Of a stretch of DNA of 64,000 nucleotides, positions 15,420 through 24,438 are shown piece after piece. The notes under the pieces were generated by a model. The model was not told where the DNA came from and did no database searches. It worked only from the letters and a program-made list of their open reading frames with translations. Numbering within the stretch: position 1 is the stretch's first letter; every line of letters begins with the position of its first letter. The position numbers and the translations under genes were made by a program. This stretch comes from SLRI01 sp964402505. GTDB lineage: Bacteria > Pseudomonadota > Alphaproteobacteria > Geminicoccales > Geminicoccaceae. Location: NCBI GenBank assembly GCA_964402505.1, contig CAYOCP010000019.1, forward strand, positions 31,448 to 95,447, in the 5' to 3' direction.

Positions 15420-16493
15420 ATGCACGATCCGACCGATGTCCGCTTCATGGGGCTCGCCCTGGCCCTGGGCGAGCGTCATCTGGGCCTGACCGCCCCCAAT
15501 CCCTCGGTCGGCTGCGTCATCGTCAATGACGGCATCGTGGTCGGCCGCGGCTGGACCCAGCCGGGCGGCCGGCCGCATGCCGAAACCGAGGCCCTGGCCC
15601 GCGCCGGCGCCGCGGCCCGGGGCGCCACCGCCTATGTCACGCTCGAGCCCTGCTCGAACTGGGGCAGGACGCCACCCTGCACCAAGGGCCTGATCGAGGC
15701 CGGCATCGGTCGCGTCGTCGTCGGCTGCGTCGATCCGGACCCGCGCGTCGACGGCAAGGGCATCGCCGAGCTTCGCGAGAGCGGCATCGAGGTGGTCCTC
15801 GGCGTGCGCGAGGCCGAGGCGCTCGCCCAGAATCTCGGCCTCTACCGCCGCATCCGCGCCGGCCGACCGATGGTCGGCCTCAAGCTCGCCCTGAGCATGG
15901 ACGGTCGCATCGCCACGCGCACGGGCGACAGCCGGTGGATCACGGGCGAGGCGGCGCGCGCCTTCGGCCATCGCCTGCGGGCCAGCCACGACGCCATCAT
16001 GATCGGCAGCGGCACCGCCTTGGCCGACGATCCCGAGCTCTCCTGCCGCCTGCCCGGTCTCGAGGACCGCTCGCCGCTGCGCGTCGTCATGGATCGCCGC
16101 GGCCGCCTCCCGACCGAAAGCCGGCTTCTCGCCACCGCCGACCGGCTGCCCCTGGTCCACGTCACCGCTGCCGACGGCGACACCTCGCCCGACGCCGTCT
16201 TGACCCGCCTCGCCGACCAAGGCATCACACGTCTTCTGGTCGAGGGGGGAGCGACCCTCGCCACGAGCCTGCTCCGGGCCGGCCTCGTCGATCGGCTGTA
16301 CGTCTTCTCGGCACCCGTGCTGATCGGCGGCGACGGCCGCGCCGGCGTGGAGAGCCTCCGCGTCGACCGGATGGCCGAGGCCGGCCGCTGGCACGTGGCC
16401 GAGACAAGGCTCCTCGGCCCCGACCGGTTCAGCGTGCTCGAGCCCGAAGGTCAGAAAAGCCCAGCCGATGTTCACCGGCATCATCACCCATAA
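15420..16493 (+). CDS. ribD: Riboflavin biosynthesis protein RibD (deaminase/reductase)
   Basis: Bifunctional enzyme for the second and third steps from GTP to riboflavin: deamination, then reduction of the pyrimidine ribitol intermediate. The N-terminal deaminase domain has the zinc motif HAETEAL and PCSNWGRTPPC. The C-terminal reductase domain starts near residue 145 (RPMVGLKLALSMDGRIATRT) and includes RLLVEGGATLATSLL. ATG 15420 gives 357 residues; a GTG at 15405 overlaps the nrdR stop (GTGA) and could be the coupled start. It overlaps ribE by 26 bp. First structural gene of the riboflavin block. Confidence 0.96.
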   Translation: MHDPTDVRFMGLALALGERHLGLTAPNPSVGCVIVNDGIVVGRGWTQPGGRPHAETEALARAGAAARGATAYVTLEPCSNWGRTPPCTKGLIEAGIGRVVVGCVDPDPRVDGKGIAELRESGIEVVLGVREAEALAQNLGLYRRIRAGRPMVGLKLALSMDGRIATRTGDSRWITGEAARAFGHRLRASHDAIMIGSGTALADDPELSCRLPGLEDRSPLRVVMDRRGRLPTESRLLATADRLPLVHVTAADGDTSPDAVLTRLADQGITRLLVEGGATLATSLLRAGLVDRLYVFSAPVLIGGDGRAGVESLRVDRMAEAGRWHVAETRLLGPDRFSVLEPEGQKSPADVHRHHHP

Positions 16494-17088
16494 GGGCCTC
16501 GTCGCGAAGGTCGAGGACGAGGACGGCGGCCGCCGGCTGCAAATCCGCGCGCCGGGGCTCGACCTCGAGCGGCTCGCCCTCGGCGCCTCGGTCGCCCATT
16601 CCGGCATCTGCCTCACCGTCGCGGGGAAGACCGCCGAGGCCTACGCCGTCCACGCCTCGCCCGAGACCCTGGCGCGCACCACCATGGGCACCTGGCGGGA
16701 GGGCCAGAGCATCAACCTCGAGACCTCGCTCAGGCTCGGCGACGAGCTCGGCGGCCATCTCGTCTTCGGCCATGTCGACGGGCTCGGCCGGATCGCCGGG
16801 ATCGAGCCCACGGGCCAGAGCTTTCGCCTCGTCGTCGAGCTGCCGGCGGATCTCCGCCCGCTCGCGGCGGTCAAGGGCTCGATCGCCGTCGACGGCATCT
16901 CGCTCACCGTCAACGAGGTGACGGAGGTGGCGATCGCCCTCACCATCATCCCCCATACCTGGGAGACGACCACGCTCAGCCGACGGCGCGTCGGCGATGC
17001 GGTCAATATCGAGGCCGACATGCTCGCCCGCTACGTCGCCCGCCAGCTCGCCTTCGCGGCACCCGCCCGCCCCGAGATGCACCGATGA
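16468..17088 (+). CDS. ribE: Riboflavin synthase, alpha subunit
   Basis: A 206-residue enzyme that dismutates two 6,7-dimethyl-8-ribityllumazine molecules to riboflavin. It begins with the diagnostic MFTGIITHKG and shows the two tandem lumazine-binding domains. The second starts around LRLGDELGGHLVFGHVDG and contains VDGISLTVNEV. The start overlaps the end of ribD and its stop overlaps the start of ribBA (ATGA), consistent with one tightly coupled operon. Confidence 0.97.
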   Translation: MFTGIITHKGLVAKVEDEDGGRRLQIRAPGLDLERLALGASVAHSGICLTVAGKTAEAYAVHASPETLARTTMGTWREGQSINLETSLRLGDELGGHLVFGHVDGLGRIAGIEPTGQSFRLVVELPADLRPLAAVKGSIAVDGISLTVNEVTEVAIALTIIPHTWETTTLSRRRVGDAVNIEADMLARYVARQLAFAAPARPEMHR

Positions 17089-18206
17089 GCGACGCCGATT
17101 TCGTCTCGCCCATCGAGGACGTGATCGAGGACGCGCGGCGCGGGCGGATGTTCATCCTGGTCGACGACGAGAGCCGCGAGAACGAGGGCGACCTCGTGAT
17201 TCCGGCCGAGTTCTGCGACGCCGCCGCCGTCAACTTCATGGCCAAGCACGGCCGCGGCCTGATCTGCCTCGCCCTCACCCGCCAGCGCTGCGAGAAGCTC
17301 GGCCTGCCCCTCATGGCGCAGGGCAACGAGCCCCGCCTCTCGACCGCCTTCACCATCAGCATCGAGGCGAGGGACGGGGTGACGACCGGCATTTCCGCCG
17401 CCGATCGGGCACACACCGTCAAGGTCGCCATCGACCCGCGGAGCGGTCGCGACAACCTCGTCGCCCCGGGCCACATCTTCCCGCTCATGGCCCGCGACGG
17501 CGGCGTCCTGGTGCGCACCGGCCATACCGAGGCCGCCGTCGACCTCTCGCGCCTCGCCGGGCTCGATCCGTCCGGCGTGATCTGCGAGATCATGAACGAC
17601 GACGGCACCATGGCGCGACTGCCCGACCTCGTCGCCTTCGCCCAGCTCCACGGCCTCAAGGTGGCGAAGATCGCCGACCTCATCGCCTACCGCCTGAAGC
17701 ACGACCGGCTGGTGGAGCGCGACATCGCCACCACCTTCACCAGCCGCTTCGGCGGCGACTTCCGCCTCCAGGTCTACGTCAACGTGCTCGATGGCGTCGA
17801 GCACGTGGCCCTCGTCAAGGGCGACGTCGCTTCGGGCGGGCCGGTGCTGGTGCGCGTGCATGCGGTCAACATGCTGCAGGACCTGCTCGGCGAGGGCGAG
17901 AGCGGCCGCGGCGACCAGCTCCACCAGGCGATGCGGATGATCGGCGAGGCGGGCCGGGGCGTCGTCGTGCTCCTGCGCGAGCCCTCGCCCACCAGCATCT
18001 CCGAACGCGTCAAGGTGGCGCTCGGCCACCATCCGCAGCCGCCCGCGGATCTGCGCGTCTATGGCATCGGCGCCCAGATCCTGGGCGATCTCGGCGTCAC
18101 CGACATGATCCTCCTCTCCAATACCGGCCGCACCATCGTCGGCCTCGAAGGCTACAGCCTGCGCGTCGTCGAGACCCGGCCCATCCCCGCCGAGGGAGCC
18201 CGCTGA
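17085..18206 (+). CDS. ribBA: 3,4-dihydroxy-2-butanone-4-phosphate synthase with degenerate GTP cyclohydrolase II domain
   Basis: A 373-residue fusion. Residues 1-205 form the RibB domain, which makes the four-carbon unit from ribulose 5-phosphate. Active-site motifs include DDESRENEGDL, ISAADRAHT and RTGHTEAAVDL. The C-terminal domain aligns in layout with GTP cyclohydrolase II (RibA). However, the zinc-binding cysteines are missing: where the family has RxHSEC...GDxxxSxxCDC, this protein reads VRVHAVNMLQDLL and GESGRGDQLHQAM. So only the RibB activity is expected here and a separate RibA must exist elsewhere. Similar RibB fusions with non-catalytic RibA domains are known (RibBX type). Confidence 0.94.
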   Translation: MSDADFVSPIEDVIEDARRGRMFILVDDESRENEGDLVIPAEFCDAAAVNFMAKHGRGLICLALTRQRCEKLGLPLMAQGNEPRLSTAFTISIEARDGVTTGISAADRAHTVKVAIDPRSGRDNLVAPGHIFPLMARDGGVLVRTGHTEAAVDLSRLAGLDPSGVICEIMNDDGTMARLPDLVAFAQLHGLKVAKIADLIAYRLKHDRLVERDIATTFTSRFGGDFRLQVYVNVLDGVEHVALVKGDVASGGPVLVRVHAVNMLQDLLGEGESGRGDQLHQAMRMIGEAGRGVVVLLREPSPTSISERVKVALGHHPQPPADLRVYGIGAQILGDLGVTDMILLSNTGRTIVGLEGYSLRVVETRPIPAEGAR

Positions 18207-18694
18207 TGGCCGGCATCTCCGCCACGACCCGGGTCCCGAGGCTCATGGGCGCGCGCCTCCTCGTCGTCGAGGCCCGCTACCACGCGGCGATCAACGACCT
18301 GCTGCTGAAAGGTGCCCGCGCCGTGCTCGAGGCCGCCGGGGCGATCGTCGAGGAGCTGACCGTGCCGGGTGCCCTCGAGATCCCGCCCGCCATCCGCATC
18401 GCGCATCTGCACGGCCGCGAAGCCCACGACGCGGGCTTCGCCGGCTACGTGGCGCTGGGCTGCGTCATCCGCGGCGAGACCACCCATTACGAGCTGGTCG
18501 CCGGCGAGAGTGCCCGCGGCATCACCGATCTCGGCACCGCCCACGGCCTCGCCATCGGCAACGGCATCCTCACCGTCGAGAACGAGGCCCAGGCGATCGA
18601 GCGGGCCGATCCGGCCCGCCAGGACAAGGGCGGCCACGCGGCCCTCGCGGCCTTGACCCTCATCGCCTTCCGGCGCGGACTCGCGAGCCGATGA
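18206..18694 (+). CDS. ribH: 6,7-dimethyl-8-ribityllumazine synthase
   Basis: A 162-residue lumazine synthase, joining the RibB product with the RibD-derived pyrimidine. Family motifs are VPGALEIPPAI, ALGCVIRGETTHYE and GNGILTVENEAQA. The ATG at 18206 shares its first base with the last base of the ribBA stop. The last four bases overlap nusB. It normally assembles into a pentamer or icosahedral shell. Confidence 0.97.
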   Translation: MAGISATTRVPRLMGARLLVVEARYHAAINDLLLKGARAVLEAAGAIVEELTVPGALEIPPAIRIAHLHGREAHDAGFAGYVALGCVIRGETTHYELVAGESARGITDLGTAHGLAIGNGILTVENEAQAIERADPARQDKGGHAALAALTLIAFRRGLASR

Positions 18695-19182
18695 GCGAAG
18701 CCCAGAAGAAGCCCGTCCTCAACAAGCGGCGCGCCGCCCGTCTCGCCGCCGTCCAGGCGCTCTACCAGGCGGATGTCGGCGACGTCGCCATCGACCGCGT
18801 CGTCGCCGAGTTCCAGGCGCATCGCCTCACCCGCATCCTCGAGCCCCTGGAGCTCGACCGGCCCTCGCCCGCGGTCGACGCCGAGTGGTTCGCGCTTCTC
18901 GCCGGCGGTGCCTGGCGGGCGCGTGACCGGCTCGATCCCGCGATCGAAACCTGCCTGGCGGCGGGCTGGACCCTCGCCCGCTGCGGCTTTCTCCTGCGCG
19001 CCTGCCTTCGGGCCGGCGCCTTCGAGCTCGCCGAACGCACCGACGTGCCGGTCAGGGTGGTGCTCAACGAGTATATCGAGCTGGCCCATCTCTTCTTCGC
19101 CGGCGACGAGCCGGCCTTCGTCAATGCCGTGCTCGACCGGCTGGCACCGGTGCTCCGCCCGGCGACGAGCCCCGTCACCTGA
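18691..19182 (+). CDS. nusB: Transcription antitermination factor NusB
   Basis: A 163-residue NusB, the partner of NusE (S10) in rRNA antitermination. The first helix RRAARLAAVQALYQ and the C-terminal VVLNEYIELAHLFF and AFVNAVLDRLAP are typical. It overlaps ribH by 4 bp (ATGA) and its stop overlaps the upstream possible start of thiL. The ribH-nusB-thiL order is a standard proteobacterial arrangement. Confidence 0.97.
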   Translation: MSEAQKKPVLNKRRAARLAAVQALYQADVGDVAIDRVVAEFQAHRLTRILEPLELDRPSPAVDAEWFALLAGGAWRARDRLDPAIETCLAAGWTLARCGFLLRACLRAGAFELAERTDVPVRVVLNEYIELAHLFFAGDEPAFVNAVLDRLAPVLRPATSPVT

Positions 19183-19199
19183 TGAAGGGAGCAGCGCCC

Positions 19200-20153
19200 A
19201 TGGGCGAGTTCGAGCTCATCGACCGCCTGCTGAAGCCTTTGGCGAAAGGCTTTCCGGGTGCCCTCGGGCTCACCGACGACGCGGCCCTCGTGGACCTGCC
19301 CGAAGGCCGCTCGCTCGCCATCGCCAAGGACGCCATCGTCGAGGGCGTGCATTTCCTCGCCGCAGACCCGCCCGGAGCGGTCGCCGCGAAGCTGCTCCGC
19401 GTCAATCTCTCCGACCTCGCCGCCATGGGGGCGGCACCGCTCGCCTACCTCACCGTCATCGCCCGGCCGCGGGCGCTCGCCGACGACTGGCTCGAGGGCT
19501 TCGCCGCCGGGCTCGCCGCCGACCAGAAGGCGTTCGGCCTGCACCTCATCGGCGGCGATCTGGTCTCGACCCCGGGACCCCTCCTCCTCTCCTGCACCAT
19601 CCTGGGCTCGGTCGAGAAGGGCCGCGCCCTGACCCGCTCGGCGGCGCGGCCGGGCGATTCCATCTGGGTCTCGGGCACGCTCGGCGACGCGGCTTTGGGC
19701 CTGCGCATCCTCAAGGGCCTCGCCGCCACCGAGGAAGAGGCGCTCCACCTCATCGAGCGCTACCGGCGGCCGCGGCCCCGCACCCTCCTCGGCCCCCGCC
19801 TCACCGGGCTCGCCCATGCGGCGATCGACGTCTCCGACGGCCTCGTCGCCGATCTCGGCCACATCCTCGAGGCCTCGGGCGTGGCGGCGACCGTCGAGGC
19901 CGACGCCCTGCCGCTCTCGGCCGTCGGCCGCGGCATGCCCGGCTGCCACGAGGCGGCCCTCACCGGCGGCGACGATTACGAGCTCCTGTTCACCGGCCCG
20001 CCATCCACGACACCCGCGATCGAGGCGCTGGGGCGAGAGCTCGGGTTGCCGCTCACCGCCATCGGCCGGATCGAGGCCGGCCAGGGCCTCGCCGTGCTCG
20101 ATGCCGAGGGCCGGAGGATCGCCTTGGGCGGCCCCGGCTGGCGGCATTTCTGA
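19200..20153 (+). CDS. thiL: Thiamine-monophosphate kinase
   Basis: A 317-residue kinase that forms thiamine diphosphate from thiamine monophosphate. It belongs to the PurM-like ATP-binding superfamily. The motifs LTDDAALV, DAIVEGVHF, NLSDLAAMGAAPLAYL, GGDLVSTPGPL, DVSDGLVADLGHI and GGDDYELLF are in order. ATG 19200 (MGEFELIDRLL) is the usual family start; ATG 19182, overlapping the nusB stop, would add six residues. It is followed after 7 bp by a hydrolase gene on the same strand. Confidence 0.96.
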   Translation: MGEFELIDRLLKPLAKGFPGALGLTDDAALVDLPEGRSLAIAKDAIVEGVHFLAADPPGAVAAKLLRVNLSDLAAMGAAPLAYLTVIARPRALADDWLEGFAAGLAADQKAFGLHLIGGDLVSTPGPLLLSCTILGSVEKGRALTRSAARPGDSIWVSGTLGDAALGLRILKGLAATEEEALHLIERYRRPRPRTLLGPRLTGLAHAAIDVSDGLVADLGHILEASGVAATVEADALPLSAVGRGMPGCHEAALTGGDDYELLFTGPPSTTPAIEALGRELGLPLTAIGRIEAGQGLAVLDAEGRRIALGGPGWRHF

Positions 20154-20160
20154 GCCGGCC

Positions 20161-20910
20161 ATGACCGCTCCAGCCCCGGCCCCGATCCTCGACCACGCCC
20201 CGCCGCGCCGCGGCGAGAGGCCGATCCCCTGCCACGTCCTGGAGCCGGTCGGCCCCGCGAGGGGCCTCGTCCTCCTCGTGCACGGCCGGGACGGCGCCGG
20301 CCGCTCGCCGCATATCGTGCCCATCGCCGAGGCCTATCGGCATCGGGGCTGGCGCGTCGTCGCTCCGGACCTGCCGCATTCCCGAGCCGTGCCGGATTCC
20401 GGGCCGGCCGAGCTCTACACCATGAGCGGCCATCTCGAGGATGCGGCGGCGGTGCTGCAATGGGCGCGCGAACGCTGGCCCGAGGACGCGCGAAGCCTGG
20501 CCCTCGCCGGCCACAGCGTCGGCGCCTTCGCCGCCGCACGGCTCGCCGCCGCGGCCGAAAAGCTGCACCATCTCCTCGGCGTCTCGCCGGTCCTCTCCGG
20601 CCGGGCGCTGCTGGCCGCCCGCCGCGCCATGGGGCCGCCGGCCGTGCAGGCGCTGCGCCGGGAGGCGCCGGCCATGCTGGCCGAGCTCTCGACCATCAAG
20701 GCGGCACCGGCCTTGCGTCGCGTCACCGCCCCGGTCGCGGTCGTGACCGGCGCCTCCGACGGCATCACCCCGCCCGCCGTCGCCCGTGCCTGGTTTCGGG
20801 CATCCGCCGGCGCCTGCTTCTACATGGCGCTGCCGGGCCAGCATCACTGCCCGGCCGGTCCCGTCTACGAGCGGGCACTCGCTGCCGCCCTCGACGCCAC
20901 CGGCGCCTGA
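20161..20910 (+). CDS. Alpha/beta hydrolase
   Basis: A 249-residue alpha/beta hydrolase. The oxyanion region VLLVHGRDGAGRS precedes the nucleophile elbow AGHSVGAFAAARL (GxSxG with Ser near residue 119). Acid and base candidates are TGASDGITPP and PGQHHCPAG. It is related in outline to dienelactone-hydrolase and lysophospholipase-like enzymes, but the substrate is unknown. It follows thiL by 7 bp, so it may be cotranscribed. Its last 46 bp overlap the 3' end of the convergent ABC transporter gene. Confidence 0.88.
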   Translation: MTAPAPAPILDHAPPRRGERPIPCHVLEPVGPARGLVLLVHGRDGAGRSPHIVPIAEAYRHRGWRVVAPDLPHSRAVPDSGPAELYTMSGHLEDAAAVLQWARERWPEDARSLALAGHSVGAFAAARLAAAAEKLHHLLGVSPVLSGRALLAARRAMGPPAVQALRREAPAMLAELSTIKAAPALRRVTAPVAVVTGASDGITPPAVARAWFRASAGACFYMALPGQHHCPAGPVYERALAAALDATGA

Positions 20911-22871
20911 GCCGGAGCGCTCACCCGCAGCACCGGCATGCGCCGGCCCGGCACGAGCGGGTCCGGCACGGGCGGGTTAGGCACGGCCCGGCGCCGGGAG
21001 GTGCTCGCGCGCGCCACGCCGTCCTCGATCTCGACGATGGTGTCGTAGAAGGGCGCGCCCCGCCGATCGACCGGCATGTGCTCGCCGTGCAGCACGGCGA
21101 GCACCACCGCCTCCGGCAGGGCCTCGCGCAGGGTCTCGTGGAACGAGAGCGCCGCCTCGGCATCGAGCGCGGAGGTCGCCTCGTCGAGCAGCAGCACGTC
21201 CGGCCGGTGCAGGAGGATGCGCGCCAGCACGAGCCGCTGCTTCTGCCCGCCCGAGAGGACATGGCGCCAGTTGTGCCCCTCGTGCAGCTCGTCGTGAAGC
21301 GCACGGAGGAAGCCCTCGAGCCCGACCAGGGCCAGGACCTCGACCGCGGCCAGATCGTCGAAGCGCTCCGGCGCCTCCGGATAGGCCACCAGCGCCTTCA
21401 GCGACAGCCGGTCCGGGAGATCCGGCTCCTGCCCGGCGAAGAAGAGGCCGGCTTCGGGTGCGGTCAGGATCTCGCCCTCGCCATAGGGCCAGAGCCCCGC
21501 CACGGCCTTCAGAAGCGAGCTCTTGCCGCAGCCGTTCGCCCCCCGCAGGCACGCCCACCGGCCGGGCTCGAGCCGGAGTGCGGGCATCTGCAGAAAGGCG
21601 GGAGCGGCGTGGCCGCGATGATGCAGCGCCATGCCCCGCAGCCGCAGCCCCGTCACATCCGGCGAGCGCATCCGGCGAAAGCGGCTGATCCCCGTCTCGG
21701 CGTAGAAGGCGTCGCGTTCGCGCACCCGCTCGATCGCCCGGGCGAGCTCGGCGAGCCGCCCGGCATTGGCGCGCAGGGTGGCGATCGCCGGCATCACGTT
21801 GATGAACCAGGAGACGTCCGAGATCAGCTCGGCCGTCAGCTCGGAGGTCGCGACGAAGTCGCGAAAGACCATGCCGCCCGAGGTGAAGGCGGGCAGCGCC
21901 GGCAGGTAGGCGATGAGCCGCCGCGCCAGAAAGCCGTGGACGTCGTTGAAGAGCATCATGCCGGCGCCCCAGGCGTTCTGCCTCGCCCAGGCCCGATCCA
22001 CCCCGGCATAGAGCCGGGTGTTGATCGACCGCTGCGCCCGCTCGCCCCGGGACGCCGCGAGCTGGGCCACCCGGTGCAGCATGGCGCCGAGCTCGCCGCG
22101 CCAGGCGCCGTCGCGCCGCTGCCGCTCGAGGGTCTGCCGCTCCAGCACCCGGCCGATCAGCCAGGCGGCCATGGTCACCGCCGGCACGTAGAGCAGGATG
22201 AGCAGGAAGGCGAGCAGCGCCGAGCCGTAAGCGCCCGGCCGCGGATCGACCGTGAGCCCCGCCGTCTCGTGGATCAGGGCCGCGAGCCGCATCGCCCCCT
22301 CGTCGAGCAGCGGCACCCGGACGCTCCGCTCGAGCAGCGCCTGCGCCACGAACCCGACGGAGGTGACCGCCCCCCAGAGCCCCATGGCGAGGCCGATCAG
22401 CCCGGCATAGAGGCCGGCCGAACAGTCGTCGAGGCGCTGGTCGATGGCATCCGGCAACCGTGCGGACCGCGTTCCGTCATCGGCCCGGTCGCTCATCAAA
22501 TCGAACACGATCCGCTCGTCGGCGAGGATCGCCCGGTCGAACCGGCCGACCAGCCAGGCCCGAGCGCGCCGGTGCAGCGTCGTCGAGAGGAAATGGCGAA
22601 AGGCGACGCCGCCGGCCCGGCCGACATGGAGGGCGAGGAAGAGCAGGGCGCTGGTCAGCAGCAGCGCCGCCGGATCGACGCCGTCCTCGGGCGTGTGATA
22701 GCCGGCCAGCGCGCCGATGAAGTCGCCGGACGCCGTCGCCACCCAGACCGAAGCCTTGCTCAGGATCGTGGTCAGCCCCAGCACCGCCACCGTCAGCGCC
22801 CAGGCCTCGACCCAGCGCTCGGATAGCCAGTAGGCCGCAAGCAGCCCGCGAAAGCTCTGCAACCGCTTCAT
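20865..22871 (-). CDS. ABC transporter with ABC_membrane_2-type permease fused to ATPase
   Basis: A 668-residue half transporter of the YddA/SbmA-related, peroxisomal-ABCD-like family. The first roughly 400 residues hold about six membrane helices (for example AWALTVAVLGLTTIL and LLAFLLILLYVPAVTMAAWL). The ATPase has Walker A RGANGCGKSSLLKAVAGLWP, signature SGGQKQRLVLARILL and Walker B DVLLLDEATSALD. ATG 22871 (MKRLQSFRGLL) is preferred; an ATG at 22904 would add eleven residues. Substrates in this group include vitamin B12, peptides and acyl compounds, so none can be assigned. It is convergent with, and overlaps, the hydrolase gene. Confidence 0.9.
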   Translation of the reverse strand: MKRLQSFRGLLAAYWLSERWVEAWALTVAVLGLTTILSKASVWVATASGDFIGALAGYHTPEDGVDPAALLLTSALLFLALHVGRAGGVAFRHFLSTTLHRRARAWLVGRFDRAILADERIVFDLMSDRADDGTRSARLPDAIDQRLDDCSAGLYAGLIGLAMGLWGAVTSVGFVAQALLERSVRVPLLDEGAMRLAALIHETAGLTVDPRPGAYGSALLAFLLILLYVPAVTMAAWLIGRVLERQTLERQRRDGAWRGELGAMLHRVAQLAASRGERAQRSINTRLYAGVDRAWARQNAWGAGMMLFNDVHGFLARRLIAYLPALPAFTSGGMVFRDFVATSELTAELISDVSWFINVMPAIATLRANAGRLAELARAIERVRERDAFYAETGISRFRRMRSPDVTGLRLRGMALHHRGHAAPAFLQMPALRLEPGRWACLRGANGCGKSSLLKAVAGLWPYGEGEILTAPEAGLFFAGQEPDLPDRLSLKALVAYPEAPERFDDLAAVEVLALVGLEGFLRALHDELHEGHNWRHVLSGGQKQRLVLARILLHRPDVLLLDEATSALDAEAALSFHETLREALPEAVVLAVLHGEHMPVDRRGAPFYDTIVEIEDGVARASTSRRRAVPNPPVPDPLVPGRRMPVLRVSAPAQAPVASRAAASARS

Positions 22872-22904
22872 CAACCGCCCATGCCGCTGTCTGTCGCGGC
22901 TCAA

Positions 22905-23455
22905 CTAAACCATAGGTTGTATACGGGCGGCACTCCATCGATGTCCAGGAAATGCAACCCCGCTCGGCCGGAAATCCCGGACCGTGACATTGCGGCCGAC
23001 CTCCCCGTGGCGCGCGTGCCGGCGAGACGAGGGCGGCCGCGACAACCATCGCGGGTCGTCGGCAAGTCGTGGGATCGATGCATCGTCCTTCTGGTCGTGC
23101 ACATGGCAGAAACTCCCCTGATCTCTTGAGAATACACGAGCGGCGGTAAAGAAAATGTTAATCCGTTACAGGATCACGCGGATGTGAACGGTGCCAGCCG
23201 ACAGGACTGGCGTGACATCCCGGACACGAGTGGTCGCCATTCATTGAAAATGATACACTGATTGGTCGTCGGTAGTGGCAGATCTCGTTGACACTTTGTT
23301 AAGATCTTCTCCGGAAACCTCGGGAGCGGTCGCGACGCGCCGGGTGCCACCCGCCTCGGCGCGGTTCAAATCCCTTGCATGACGCGCCGGCGCCCGGGCA
23401 TCTTCCCGCAAGGCGGCCGGCGTCGCCGCCTCGAGCGAGGATGGGGGAGGATCGA
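22905..23455. other. Intergenic region between divergent ABC transporter and tctC
   Basis: About 550 bp without a convincing gene. The right half (23130-23310) is clearly less GC-rich than its surroundings, as expected for a promoter region. A TTGACA box lies at 23288-23293, but no good -10 element stands at the right distance. Short frames in the left half have no recognisable features. Confidence 0.5.
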
Positions 23456-24424
23456 ATGAGGATTTCGAGCAGGCTGCTCGTCGCGGCGGCGATGGTCGTG
23501 ACCTTCGCCGGAGCGGCGCAGGCCGAGTATCCCGAGCGGCCGATCACGCTGATCGTGCCCTGGGCCGCGGGCGGCGGAACGGACGCCATCGGCCGGATGA
23601 TCGCCCAGGGCCTGCAGGAGGAGCTCGGCCAGCCGGTCAACGTGGTGAACCGCACCGGGGCGGGCGGCATCGTCGGCCACAAGGAGATGATCGACGCCGA
23701 GCCCGACGGCTACACCATCGGCTTCGCGACGGCCGAGCTCGGCACCTACCGGGCCATGGGCACATCCGAGATATCGCCGGCCGATGTCACGCCGATCGCC
23801 CTCATGAACTTCGATGCCGCCGCCTTCAGCGTCCAGGCCCAGAGCGACTGGGCGACCCTGGCCGACGCGCTCATGGCGATCAAGGCCGCGGCACCCGGCA
23901 CCTACAAGGCCTCGGGCTTTTCGGTCGGCGCCGGCTACCATCTGGCCCTCGCCGGCCTCCTGACCGACAACGGCATCGATCCGAAGGTCATCGCGGTGGT
24001 GCCGAGCCAGGGTGCGGCACCGGGCTTTCAGGAGCTGGTCTCGGGCGGCGTCGACATCGTCCCCTCCTCGCTCCCGGAGGCGGCACCCATGCTCGAGAGC
24101 GGCCTGATCCGCACCCTCGCCGTGCTCGCACCCGAAAGGCTCGCCGCCTATCCCGACGTGCCGACGGCGATCGAGGCGGTCGGCACCGATTCGGTCGGCG
24201 GCTCCTGGCGCGGCGTGGTCGGCCCCCTCGGCCTGCCGCAGGAGGTCCGGGACAAGCTCGAGGCGGCGCTCCACGGTGTCAGCCAGAGCGACGCCTATGT
24301 CGCCTTCATGGACGGCCGCGGCTTCGGCCGCGAATGGGCGCCCGGAGCGGCGTTCGCGACCTTCATGCAGAAGGCGCAGGAGACTGCCACCGCCTCGATC
24401 GAGAAGCTCGGCCTCGGACAGTAG
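23456..24424 (+). CDS. tctC: Tripartite tricarboxylate transporter substrate-binding protein (TctC/Bug)
   Basis: A 322-residue periplasmic binding protein of the Bug/TctC family, with a signal peptide ending in GAAQA. Family motifs: YPERPITLIVPWAAGGGTD at the mature N-terminus, VNRTGAGGIVGH, then PDGYTIGF and SQGAAPGFQELVSGGVDIV. It captures a carboxylate-type ligand for the TctA/TctB permease encoded directly downstream. ATG 23456 follows a GGGGGAGG ribosome site. The first gene of a tctC-tctB-tctA operon; the ligand is unknown. Confidence 0.95.
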   Translation: MRISSRLLVAAAMVVTFAGAAQAEYPERPITLIVPWAAGGGTDAIGRMIAQGLQEELGQPVNVVNRTGAGGIVGHKEMIDAEPDGYTIGFATAELGTYRAMGTSEISPADVTPIALMNFDAAAFSVQAQSDWATLADALMAIKAAAPGTYKASGFSVGAGYHLALAGLLTDNGIDPKVIAVVPSQGAAPGFQELVSGGVDIVPSSLPEAAPMLESGLIRTLAVLAPERLAAYPDVPTAIEAVGTDSVGGSWRGVVGPLGLPQEVRDKLEAALHGVSQSDAYVAFMDGRGFGREWAPGAAFATFMQKAQETATASIEKLGLGQ

Positions 24425-24438
24425 CCGAAACCTCGCGC

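Noticed and set aside
23288..23316. TTGACA promoter for tctC
   Set aside because: No acceptable -10 element at 16-18 bp spacing, so it was noted only in the intergenic description.
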